Positions 46,827 through 54,033 of a stretch of DNA of 64,000 nt are shown here, in pieces. Where the stretch lies: contig CAUEQD010000002.1 of NCBI GenBank assembly GCA_959019945.1, positions 109,089-173,088 on the forward strand, given 5' to 3'. Position 1 is the stretch's first letter. Each line of letters opens with the position of its first letter. Under the pieces are notes generated by a model. That model saw nothing but the letters and a program-made list of their open reading frames with translations, was not told where the DNA came from and made no database searches. Both the position numbers and the translations under genes were made by a program. The DNA is from an uncultured Collinsella sp. Its GTDB lineage: Bacteria; Actinomycetota; Coriobacteriia; Coriobacteriales; Coriobacteriaceae.

Positions 46827-48308
46827 ATGGGTAAGCCCGGTGCTTTTCTTGATATCGATCGCGTGACCCACGAGCTTCGCCCTGTGGAGGAGCGCAGCCG
46901 CGATTTCGATCCGCTGTACGTGGAGCTCGATGACGACGCGCGCCGTGCCCAGGCGAGCCGTTGCATGATGTGCGGCGTGGCGTTTTGTCAGATGGGCGCG
47001 AGCTTTGGCAAGGCACGTCCGAGCGGTTGTCCGCTGCACAACCTGATTCCCGAGTGGAACGAGCTGGTGTACCGCGGCCGTTGGGACGAGGCCGCCGAGC
47101 GCCTGTCACTCACCTCACCCATGCCCGAGTTCACGAGCCGCGTGTGCCCGGCGCTGTGCGAGGCCGCGTGCAACTTGGGCTCGGTCGACGGCCAGCCCAC
47201 GACGATTCACGACAACGAGCGTGCGATCAGCGACCACGAGTGGGCCAACGGCGGCCCGCGCCGCTTTGAGCCAGCGGGGGAGGGCGCGCCCACGGTTGCC
47301 GTGGTGGGCTCCGGCCCTGCTGGCCTGGTAGCCGCGTGGGAGCTCGCCCGCCGCGGCGCCCGCGTGACGGTGTTTGAGCGCGACGACCGTCCGGGCGGCC
47401 TGCTCATGTACGGCATCCCCAACATGAAGCTCGAGAAGTCCGTGGTCGAGCGTCGCGTGGCACTCATGCGTGAGCTGGGCATTGTCTTTGAGCTGGGTGC
47501 CGACGTGAGCGATCCTAAGGTTGCCGCCAAGCTTGACGACTTTGACGCCGTCGTGGTGGCTGCCGGCGCCCGTGCTCCGCGTGGTCTTTCGGCTGCGAAC
47601 ATCGACGCTCCGGGCGTGGTGTACGCCGTGGACTACCTGACGGCTTCGACCGTCTCGGTGCTCGACGGCGGCGAGCCTGCCATTGACGCGCGCGGTCTGG
47701 ATGTCGTGGTCATTGGCGGCGGCGATACCGGCAACGACTGCGTGGGTACTGCGGTGCGCCAGGGTGCGCGCAGCGTGCGCCAGTTTGAGTTCTTGCCGGC
47801 GGCGCCCGATAAGCGCACGGCGAGCAACCCCTGGCCGCAGTGGCCCAACGTGAAGAAGACCGACTACGGTCAGCAGGAGGCCATCGCTGCCATGGGCGGC
47901 GAGATGCGTGCCTGGGGCGTGGATACGCTCGAGGTGCTGCTGGACAAGAAGGGTGCGGCTGCGGGTCTGCGCGTGGTCGACCTGGACTGGTCGGCGGGCA
48001 AGCCGGAGCGCATCGCGGACTCTGAGCACGAGGTGCCGACGCAGCTGGTGCTCATCGCCTGCGGCTTCACGGGCCCGGAGCACAGTGTGTTCGACGCCGT
48101 TGGCGTGCCCGTTGCCACCGCTGGTCGTCCGCTGCCTGTGATGGCCGCCGAGGGCTCGCATCTTGCGGCGCGTGGCGAGGGCGTCGCCGCGGATGCCGCG
48201 CCGGTGTATGTTGCCGGTGACGCTCGCAACGGCAGCTCGCTCGTGGTGAGCGCCATGGCCGACGCCCTGGCCTGCGCTGCCGAAGTCGCCGAGGCGCTGG
48301 AGCTGTAA
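46827..48308 (+). CDS. gltD: Glutamate synthase, small subunit
   Basis: A 493-residue flavoprotein that feeds electrons from NAD(P)H to GltB. It shows two N-terminal cysteine clusters for 4Fe-4S centres (RCMMCGVAFCQMGASF, SGCPLHNLIPEWN), the FAD site VVGSGPAGLVAAWELARRGA near 157, and the NAD(P)H site VVIGGGDTGNDCVGTAVRQGA near 293. Length is the family norm. ATG 46827 has AAGGAGGCGTAAGTGCC. A terminator follows at 48328. Confidence 0.96.
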   Translation: MGKPGAFLDIDRVTHELRPVEERSRDFDPLYVELDDDARRAQASRCMMCGVAFCQMGASFGKARPSGCPLHNLIPEWNELVYRGRWDEAAERLSLTSPMPEFTSRVCPALCEAACNLGSVDGQPTTIHDNERAISDHEWANGGPRRFEPAGEGAPTVAVVGSGPAGLVAAWELARRGARVTVFERDDRPGGLLMYGIPNMKLEKSVVERRVALMRELGIVFELGADVSDPKVAAKLDDFDAVVVAAGARAPRGLSAANIDAPGVVYAVDYLTASTVSVLDGGEPAIDARGLDVVVIGGGDTGNDCVGTAVRQGARSVRQFEFLPAAPDKRTASNPWPQWPNVKKTDYGQQEAIAAMGGEMRAWGVDTLEVLLDKKGAAAGLRVVDLDWSAGKPERIADSEHEVPTQLVLIACGFTGPEHSVFDAVGVPVATAGRPLPVMAAEGSHLAARGEGVAADAAPVYVAGDARNGSSLVVSAMADALACAAEVAEALEL

Positions 48309-48327
48309 AGTAGTCATTTAAGAACGC

Positions 48328-48365
48328 CCCCAATGACTAGTCATTTTTTTGTCTAGTCGTTGGGG
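48328..48365 (+). terminator. Terminator of gltBD
   Basis: CCCCAATGACTAG pairs with CTAGTCGTTGGGG, with a T-rich loop. No U tract follows, so it may be bidirectional in structure. Confidence 0.6.
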
Positions 48366-48662
48366 ACACTCTTTGCGGGGTGTCTGTTCATTTGTCGACG
48401 TGTGGGTGCTCGTTCGTCGACTTCTTGGGCTGTGGTGCTCTGCTGTTTCTGTGGTGGTAACGGGTACTTGGCTCAAAATGGCAGGTTTGCTGTCTATGTC
48501 TACCTGCGGTTTCTTTGTAGTGCGCTCATTCGGTCAAGTGTTCCGTCAAGTGTTTGGTCAGCATTTGGTTTGCAGCCGGAGGCCCATTTTGCCCGTGCTG
48601 GCCACGGTCGTCTGCCTTCCTCGTAAGCTCAAATTGAGGTCCATCAGTTTGAGGAGGATGCC
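48366..48662. other. Gap between gltD and 48663 gene
   Basis: About 300 bp with no supported gene. Two open frames on the plus strand lack ribosome sites. A short direct repeat GTCAAGTGTT(C/T) occurs near 48533-48555. GAGGAGGATGCC before 48663 is the ribosome site of the next gene. Confidence 0.4.
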
Positions 48663-49370
48663 ATGACTGATCACGCTTTAGATCGAGCGCAGCTGGCCGA
48701 AGCCGTCGGCAACGATATTGCCGACATGGCCCATTTTTGGATGCTGCGGAAGTTCCAGTTTTTGGAGCCGGCGCGCGAACAGTTCGAGATCATTGTCGAC
48801 CCGTGGCTCAGCTATTGCACCGAGCCTTCGCAAAACGAAATCATGGCCTACAACATGGCATTTACCGATTGGCTGCTCTTCGAGCGCCCTTATCGCCATG
48901 GCGCGACGCTGCTCGAACTGTATGTTGACGAGCCACCAGCGTCAATTTCGCCCGCTTCGCTCGAGCGACTTAAGCAGGTGCGCGATACGCAGTACTTTTC
49001 GCGCTTTGGCATTTTGGGCAAGGATCCTGCGACTGGTATGGTTGCGCTGAAGGATACGCGCGCCGACCGCCGTTTTGATGTCTACGACCCGCATATCGTG
49101 CAAAAGGAGCATTGGAGCGACGGCGCGATTGCGGTGCGCCTCGCGTGTGTCGACGATGTTTGGCTGACAGCGGGACAGCTCTACCTCTACGACATTGCGC
49201 GCCTGAGCGACACGGCGGTCGATGGGCCGGGCGCGGTGCATCCCGAGGACCTGCAGGACGGTTTTGACACCTCGCGCATCTGCTTTTTCTTGCGGCTCGT
49301 TCGCGACATCATGGGTGCCCAAGGGCGGTACGTGAAGTCACTCAACATCTACGAACAGGAATGGGAGTAG
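48663..49370 (+). CDS. Uncharacterised protein, 235 residues
   Basis: A soluble protein with Trp- and Tyr-rich segments: ADMAHFWMLRKFQFLEPARE, DPWLSYCTEPSQNEIMAYNM, DWLLFERPYRHGATLLELYV. The middle holds RFGILGKDPATGMVALKDTR, and the end RICFFLRLVRDIMGAQGRYV. No family that I recognise. GAGGAGGATGCC gives a strong start at ATG 48663. It is a stand-alone gene ending just before array C. Confidence 0.6.
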   Translation: MTDHALDRAQLAEAVGNDIADMAHFWMLRKFQFLEPAREQFEIIVDPWLSYCTEPSQNEIMAYNMAFTDWLLFERPYRHGATLLELYVDEPPASISPASLERLKQVRDTQYFSRFGILGKDPATGMVALKDTRADRRFDVYDPHIVQKEHWSDGAIAVRLACVDDVWLTAGQLYLYDIARLSDTAVDGPGAVHPEDLQDGFDTSRICFFLRLVRDIMGAQGRYVKSLNIYEQEWE

Positions 49371-49392
49371 GGGGCGGGGCCGGTGCCGGTTT

Positions 49393-49688
49393 GTCTCAAT
49401 CTGTAACATCTGGCTGTCAAAACACGGTCTATCTGTTACAGATCGAGATTGACGGGCGCGTGGTTCCGAATGTCTCGTTCTGTAACATCTGGAGGCCGTT
49501 TTGCCACGTAACTGTTACAGATCGAGACGGAAGATTGGCTGCTGATGAAAGATCTCGATCTGTAACACCTGGAGGCTGAAGGCCGGTCTACCTGTTACAG
49601 ATTGAGACAAAGGGTTGGGCTCTGCCGAAAGATCTCGATCTGTAATATCTGGAGGCTCAAATGCCGTCTTCCTGTTACAGATTGAGAT
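49393..49688. repeat. Palindromic array C (4 units), before the nuclease-like gene
   Basis: Four 57-bp units start at 49393, 49472, 49552 and 49632 (79, 80, 80 bp). Loop polarity differs: units 1, 3 and 4 read ...AAA..C(G)GTCT, while unit 2 reads the complementary way (GGCCGTTTTGCC). The array ends 27 bp before the start of the 49716 gene. Confidence 0.95.
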
Positions 49689-49715
49689 GAACGGACGCGG
49701 CGGGCAACAGAGACA

Positions 49716-50786
49716 ATGGCTCGTTTGACTGATGTGATGGTGATTAAGGTGTCCAGTGCCGTCTGCAAGCATAAACATGCGACTCGTAACACATTGGCGC
49801 GAAACAGGATGCTCGCTCGGCTCGCGGGGGCGGGCGAGCAGGGGACGCTGCTTGTAACCCACGACAATGCCGAGCTCATGTGGCTGCGGCGCCATGTGGG
49901 GACCGATGATATCGCGGAGCCCGAGTCGTATCTGTTCTGTTTTCAGCATGATTGGGATGCATTGACGCCGGTGGATCGAGCGCTGCGGACTATTAAGGGG
50001 CTTGCGGAGTTTCATCCCGATTGGGCGTTTTGGGGTTATGACGCGGCGCTTTTGTGGGGCTTGGAGATGCCGAACGATTTGCTCGGGCCGCGTTTTCTTG
50101 TTAAGACGGGCTGCTCTGCGGCGTTGAGCGGCGGGTGCAGGTTGCTGCGTCCGCAGGTCGCGGGTGCGCTCGGGCGTGTTGATGGCGTGTGGGTGACGCC
50201 GTTTTGGCGCACGGTGGAGGACTGTCTGCTGCGCGCGCCGTTTTCGTATGGGTTGGCGATTGCCGATTCGGCGCTTCGGGCGAAGGGCGTATCGCGCGAG
50301 GACCTTTGCGAGTGCCTCCGTGCCGATTGCGAAGGCAGGCGAGGGTATCGCAGGGCGCAGGTGATCGCGTCGTATGCGGACGGGCTGTCCGAAAACGGCG
50401 GCGAGTCTCGGTTCCGAGCGTTCTTTATTGCATATGGCTTTCCGGTTCCGGAGTTGCAGGTGGAGTTTCGCGACCCGCTCGATCCGGGCCAGGTGTTTCG
50501 CGTCGATTATTTTTGGCGGCTCGAGGATGGGACGTGCGTCATCGGCGAGCTCGACGGAAAGGGGAAGTACACCTTGCAGAACGGCGAGGGTCGGGAGTCG
50601 GTTGACCCATTCGTGGCAGAGCGTCAGCGGGAATCTCATCTGACAATGCTCGGGCATAAGGTGCTTCGGTTTACGTTTAACGAGCTCAAGAATCCGGGGA
50701 AGCTGGTCGAGAAGATGAGGCTGGCGGGTATTCCGCAGCGGGCTGATCTGGCTGTGGAATGGAGACGTCAGTGGTACGGGCGCTGA
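49716..50786 (+). CDS. AbiEi-like / Vsr-type endonuclease-fold protein, bracketed by arrays
   Basis: A 356-residue protein. The C-terminal third has the layout of a Vsr/DUF559-type nuclease: FRVDYFWRLEDGTCVIGELD, then GKGKYTLQNG, and RQRESHLTMLGHKVLRFTFN. The metal-binding pattern D...ExDGK is present. The N-terminal part (RNTLARNRMLARLAGAGEQG, LVTHDNAELMWL, PVDRALRTIKGLAEFHPDW) resembles the first domain of AbiEi-type antitoxins, which precede such nuclease domains in some actinobacterial proteins. The start is uncertain: ATG 49716 has no clear ribosome site; ATG 49809 is an alternative. The gene lies 27 bp from array C and 8 bp from array D, and has no other neighbour within the pair. Confidence 0.6.
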   Translation: MARLTDVMVIKVSSAVCKHKHATRNTLARNRMLARLAGAGEQGTLLVTHDNAELMWLRRHVGTDDIAEPESYLFCFQHDWDALTPVDRALRTIKGLAEFHPDWAFWGYDAALLWGLEMPNDLLGPRFLVKTGCSAALSGGCRLLRPQVAGALGRVDGVWVTPFWRTVEDCLLRAPFSYGLAIADSALRAKGVSREDLCECLRADCEGRRGYRRAQVIASYADGLSENGGESRFRAFFIAYGFPVPELQVEFRDPLDPGQVFRVDYFWRLEDGTCVIGELDGKGKYTLQNGEGRESVDPFVAERQRESHLTMLGHKVLRFTFNELKNPGKLVEKMRLAGIPQRADLAVEWRRQWYGR

Positions 50787-50794
50787 GAGGGTTT

Positions 50795-51012
50795 GTCTCG
50801 GTCTGTAACATCTTGGGGCTGTTTGGGCCCGTAATTATTACAGATTGAGATGAAAAGTGCAGCCTCGACCGAATGTCTCAATCTGTAACATATGGCTGTC
50901 AAAATGCGGTCTATCTGTTACAGATTGAGATAAAGGGTGGGTATGCGACCGAAAGATCTTGTTCTGTAACATCTGGAGGCTCAAAGACGGTTCTCCTGTT
51001 ACAGATTGAGAT
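50795..51012. repeat. Palindromic array D (3 units), after the nuclease-like gene
   Basis: Three 57-bp units start at 50795, 50875 and 50956 (80 and 81 bp). Unit 1 has the reversed loop polarity. The first unit begins 8 bp after the gene's stop codon. Confidence 0.95.
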
Positions 51013-51124
51013 GTTTTGTAGGCACCGCTGGGGAAGGGCTGCATCGACTCCCGTCCTCCCTCATATTCCCCTCCTTTCTCCGTTAGCCGATATGTCTGCA
51101 GCAGCCCTACTGGACTAGGTGATA

Positions 51125-51140
51125 ATGAACAAATGTTCAT
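51125..51140 (+). promoter_or_regulatory. Palindromic operator of the amidohydrolase gene
   Basis: ATGAACAAATGTTCAT, 7-bp arms around AA, about 25 bp before the start. The shape fits a TetR-type site, but no regulator gene is nearby. Confidence 0.5.
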
Positions 51141-51165
51141 GTTAATTGAGGGGGAGGAGTCCGAT

Positions 51166-52536
51166 ATGGCGACTGCCGATCGTCCCACGTTGTTTATCAA
51201 TGCGACCGTTCTGGATGGTTCGGAGCATATGGAGCCGCAGCTCGATATGGCTGTGGCAGTTGAGCGCGGCGTCATTACGTGGATGGGGGCGAGCGCCGTG
51301 GCGCAGGCGCCGGTGGGTGCCGAGGTCATCGACCTGGCCGGTGCGTATCTCATGCCCGGTCTCATCAACATGCATGTGCATCTGTGCGGCTCGGGCAAGC
51401 CGGTTTCGGCGGGCGATGCGGGCGCGCTCATGAAGAAGCTCGACAACCCCATGGGCCGCGCCATCGTCCGCCACATCCTCAAAGGCAGCGCCCAGCAACA
51501 GCTGGCAAGTGGCGTGACCACGGTGCGTGGTGCGGGCGATCCGCTGTTTGCCGACATCGCCGTGCGCAACGCCATCGACGCCGGCAAGTATCAGGGTCCG
51601 CGTCTTGTCGCGCCGGGCACGGGCGTCACGGTGCCGGGCGGTCATGGCGCAGGCTTGTTCGCGCAGGTAGCCAATAGTCCCGCCGAGGCAGCCGAGCAGG
51701 TACGCGACCTGTATGCGCGCGGTGCCGACGTCATCAAGTTGTTCGTGACGGGCGGCGTGTTCGATGCGACCGAAGTGGGAGAGCCTGGCGTGCTGCGCAT
51801 GCCGGTCGATGTCGCCGCGGCGGCGTGCAAAGCGGCACACGAGGTTGGCCTTCCGGTTATGGCCCATGTCGAGAGCACTGAGGGCGTAAAGGCCGCGCTT
51901 CAGGCCGGCGTCGACACGATCGAGCATGGCGCTCCGATGACGCCCGAGATCTTGGACCTGTATCGCGGCGCCGCGGGTACGCAGCTCGAGGGGCGCGCAC
52001 CGAGCGTGACCTGCACGATCAGTCCGGCGTTGCCGTTTGTACTGCTCGATCCGGAGAAGACCCATTCGACCGATACGCAAAAGAAGAACGGTGACATCGT
52101 GTGCTCGGGCATTATCGAGAGCGCCCGCGCCGCACTGGATGCCGGCGTCAAGGTGGGCCTGGGCACGGACTCGAGCTGCCCGTTCGTGACGCAGTACGAC
52201 ATGTGGCGCGAGGTGGCGTACTTTGCCAAGTACGTCGGCGTGAGCAATGCCTTTGCGCTGCACACGGCCACGCAGGTCAATGCCGAGCTGCTGGGCCTGG
52301 GCGACGAGACCGGCACGATCGAGTGCGGCAAGGCGGCCGACATTTTGGTGACGCGCGAGAATCCTCTGGATGACCTGTCGGCCCTGCGTGAGCCGATGCA
52401 CGTGATGTGTCGCGGCGGTTTGGTGCGCAAGCTGAAGGTCAAGCACATTCCCGAGGTGGATGCCGAACTCGACGCGATTATGTCCATGCCTACCGAGGCG
52501 CTGACCGAGGAGCTTGCCCGCGACGGCGTGGCGTAG
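51166..52536 (+). CDS. Amidohydrolase family protein
   Basis: A 456-residue metal-dependent hydrolase of the amidohydrolase superfamily. It shows LINMHVHLCG near residue 65 (two metal histidines), the lysine in DVIKLFVTGG, VMAHVESTEG and DTIEHGAPM (further histidines) and GLGTDSSCPF (metal aspartate). The imidazolonepropionase/prolidase-like subgroup is the closest fit. The substrate cannot be read. ATG 51166 has GGGGGAGGAG; an upstream in-frame ATG at 51133 lies inside the operator. A bidirectional terminator follows. Confidence 0.88.
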   Translation: MATADRPTLFINATVLDGSEHMEPQLDMAVAVERGVITWMGASAVAQAPVGAEVIDLAGAYLMPGLINMHVHLCGSGKPVSAGDAGALMKKLDNPMGRAIVRHILKGSAQQQLASGVTTVRGAGDPLFADIAVRNAIDAGKYQGPRLVAPGTGVTVPGGHGAGLFAQVANSPAEAAEQVRDLYARGADVIKLFVTGGVFDATEVGEPGVLRMPVDVAAAACKAAHEVGLPVMAHVESTEGVKAALQAGVDTIEHGAPMTPEILDLYRGAAGTQLEGRAPSVTCTISPALPFVLLDPEKTHSTDTQKKNGDIVCSGIIESARAALDAGVKVGLGTDSSCPFVTQYDMWREVAYFAKYVGVSNAFALHTATQVNAELLGLGDETGTIECGKAADILVTRENPLDDLSALREPMHVMCRGGLVRKLKVKHIPEVDAELDAIMSMPTEALTEELARDGVA

Positions 52537-52587
52537 GCTCCGGCGTGACAGGGGGCGACAGCTTCGTCGAACGCTGTCGCCCCATGC

Positions 52588-52626
52588 AAAAAAGCCGAGG
52601 TCTCAGTGCGAGGCCTCGGCTTTTTT
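52588..52626. terminator. Bidirectional terminator
   Basis: AAAAAAGCCGAGG pairs with CCTCGGCTTTTTT; serves the amidohydrolase gene and the convergent zinc-ribbon gene. Confidence 0.9.
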
Positions 52627-52684
52627 ATCGAACAAATGCCTAAGATTTGGGACAAACCTGATTAATTTGTCCCATGCGCAGTGG

Positions 52685-53158
52685 CTAGGAGCGGGTTTCC
52701 ATCTTGGCGTGGCATTTGGGGCAGGTGACGCGGATCTTGCCCTTGCCCTTAGGAACGGAGAGCATCTGGCCGCAGTTGGGGCACTTGAGGTAGGCCGTGG
52801 TCTTTCGACCCTTCCACATCTTCTTTGCCGTGCGCTTGGCGCGCTCCAGGTCCTCTTTGCTGGTGCCGGCTGCGCGCGAGGCATTGGCCGCCGCAGCGCC
52901 GCCGCCCAAGCTGGCGACGAACTTGCCCAGACCGGGGACGTTCGCGGTCGCGACGACAAAGGCCTCGTTCTCCTTGCGGCGTGCGTCGACGTTTTTAGAC
53001 AGGCCGCGCAGCACGCCGATGGCGATGACGGCGATGGCGATCCAGCTGAGCCACTGGATGCGAGCCATCGAGCCGATCATTGCGATGATGACGCCGGCAA
53101 AGCCCAGCACGATGGTAAGTTCGTCGGCGCCGTTGCGACCTTTCATAAAGTCATTCAT
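52685..53158 (-). CDS. Membrane protein with zinc ribbon
   Basis: A 157-residue protein. It has two hydrophobic helices (about residues 15-45), a basic linker, and a C-terminal zinc ribbon, YLKCPNCGQMLSVPKG and IRVTCPKCHAKMETR. This is a common plan in coriobacterial uncharacterised proteins. Its function is unknown. ATG 53158 has GGAAGGCAATTCGC; a longer open frame runs upstream into the repeat region and is not supported. Confidence 0.7.
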   Translation of the reverse strand: MNDFMKGRNGADELTIVLGFAGVIIAMIGSMARIQWLSWIAIAVIAIGVLRGLSKNVDARRKENEAFVVATANVPGLGKFVASLGGGAAAANASRAAGTSKEDLERAKRTAKKMWKGRKTTAYLKCPNCGQMLSVPKGKGKIRVTCPKCHAKMETRS

Positions 53159-53203
53159 GCGAATTGCCTTCCGTTCGATCTTCTGCACGCCTTTATACCC
53201 GAT

Positions 53204-53338
53204 TTGGTGCAATGGGGACAGGTTAATCTGCACCAATGTGGTGCAAACGTACCTGTCCCCGATGCACCAGTGGCGGCGCAAGTCTGTCCCCAATGCACCA
53301 AGATGGTGCAAAGAAACCTGACCCCCCCCTTGCACCAA
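53204..53338. repeat. Palindromic element (TTGGTGCA family), long copy
   Basis: Alternating TTGGTGCA and TGCACCAA blocks with CTGTCCCC between them, over 135 bp. The related copy is at 9196-9262. Confidence 0.75.
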
Positions 53339-53611
53339 TTACTTGGCGAGTTTGTCGACGACGTGTTCGATTTCGGCGAGCTTCGCGGCCTTGAGCTCCT
53401 CGTTGCCCGATTCGATAGCCGAGGCGACGCAGCCCTCGATATGGGCCTTGAGCACATCGGCGTTAATGCGCGCGATGAGCGCCTGCGTGGCCATGAGCTG
53501 CGTGGAAATGTCGACGCAGTATCGGTCCTCCTCGACCATCCGCAGGATGCCGTCGATCTGGCCGCGCGCCGTCTTGAGCATGCGGGTCACCGATTTATGG
53601 TCTGCCATCAT
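53339..53611 (-). CDS. csoR: Copper-sensing repressor CsoR
   Basis: A 90-residue all-helical metal sensor. The family's copper ligands Cys-His-Cys are in place: EDRYCVDISTQ near 37 and LKAHIEGCVAS near 62-66. It lies last in an operon with copZ and copA. ATG 53611 has GAGGACCCGCC. CsoR binds GC-rich palindromes and releases them on Cu(I); ACCCCCTGGGGGT at 56432 in the copA promoter fits. It could also belong to the related formaldehyde-responsive FrmR group, but the operon favours copper. Confidence 0.9.
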   Translation of the reverse strand: MMADHKSVTRMLKTARGQIDGILRMVEEDRYCVDISTQLMATQALIARINADVLKAHIEGCVASAIESGNEELKAAKLAEIEHVVDKLAK

Positions 53612-53658
53612 GGCGGGTCCTCGTTTCTGGTCGATCTTCCGGATACCCCCGTCAGTTG

Positions 53659-53880
53659 CTACGCGGCGGTTACGGACAGGGCGTGGAACTTCTCGCCGGC
53701 GCCCTCGACGGCGGCGGCGAGCTGCTCGGCGGTCACGGTGTCGGCGCACTCAACCTGGACGGTCTGGGTCTCGTGACCGGCATCGGCATCGGTCACGCCG
53801 GCCACGTTGAGCAGCGCGGTCTCGACAGTGGCGTCGCAATGGCCGCACATGAGGCCCGAAGTCTTGATCGTATAATTCAT
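53659..53880 (-). CDS. copZ: Copper chaperone CopZ
   Basis: A 73-residue single HMA domain. The copper-binding pair is in TSGLMCGHCDATVE. It passes Cu(I) to CopA, encoded upstream in the same operon. ATG 53880 is preceded by AAGGAGACAACC. It lies 47 bp before csoR and after a large hairpin at 53950. Confidence 0.92.
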   Translation of the reverse strand: MNYTIKTSGLMCGHCDATVETALLNVAGVTDADAGHETQTVQVECADTVTAEQLAAAVEGAGEKFHALSVTAA

Positions 53881-53949
53881 GGTTGTCTCCTTATCGATTG
53901 AGATTATCTGACAGTTTAGTTGTGAACAAGGTCATCTTAAAGGTGCATT

Positions 53950-54033
53950 GAGGTGCCCGAGATTGCCCCGAAAGAGGAGCGAAGCGTACTTGGGTACGCG
54001 AGCGACGGTTTGAGGGGCAAGGTCGGGCACCTC
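53950..54033. repeat. Large cruciform element overlapping the copA stop codon
   Basis: Arms GAGGTGCCCGA (from 53950) and TCGGGCACCTC (to 54033), inner arms TTGCCCC/GGGGCAA and a central GCGTAC/GTACGC. Its right edge overlaps the copA stop codon (54032-54034), so it is probably both a transcript end element and a dispersed repeat. Confidence 0.7.

Noticed and set aside
42082..47109. 1675-codon open frame on the minus strand opposite gltB
   Set aside because: Shadow of high-GC codon bias; low-complexity product, no ribosome site, and gltB and gltD are unmistakable on the plus strand.
48349..48666. Small plus-strand ORFs between gltD and 48663
   Set aside because: No ribosome sites, and codon usage unlike neighbours.
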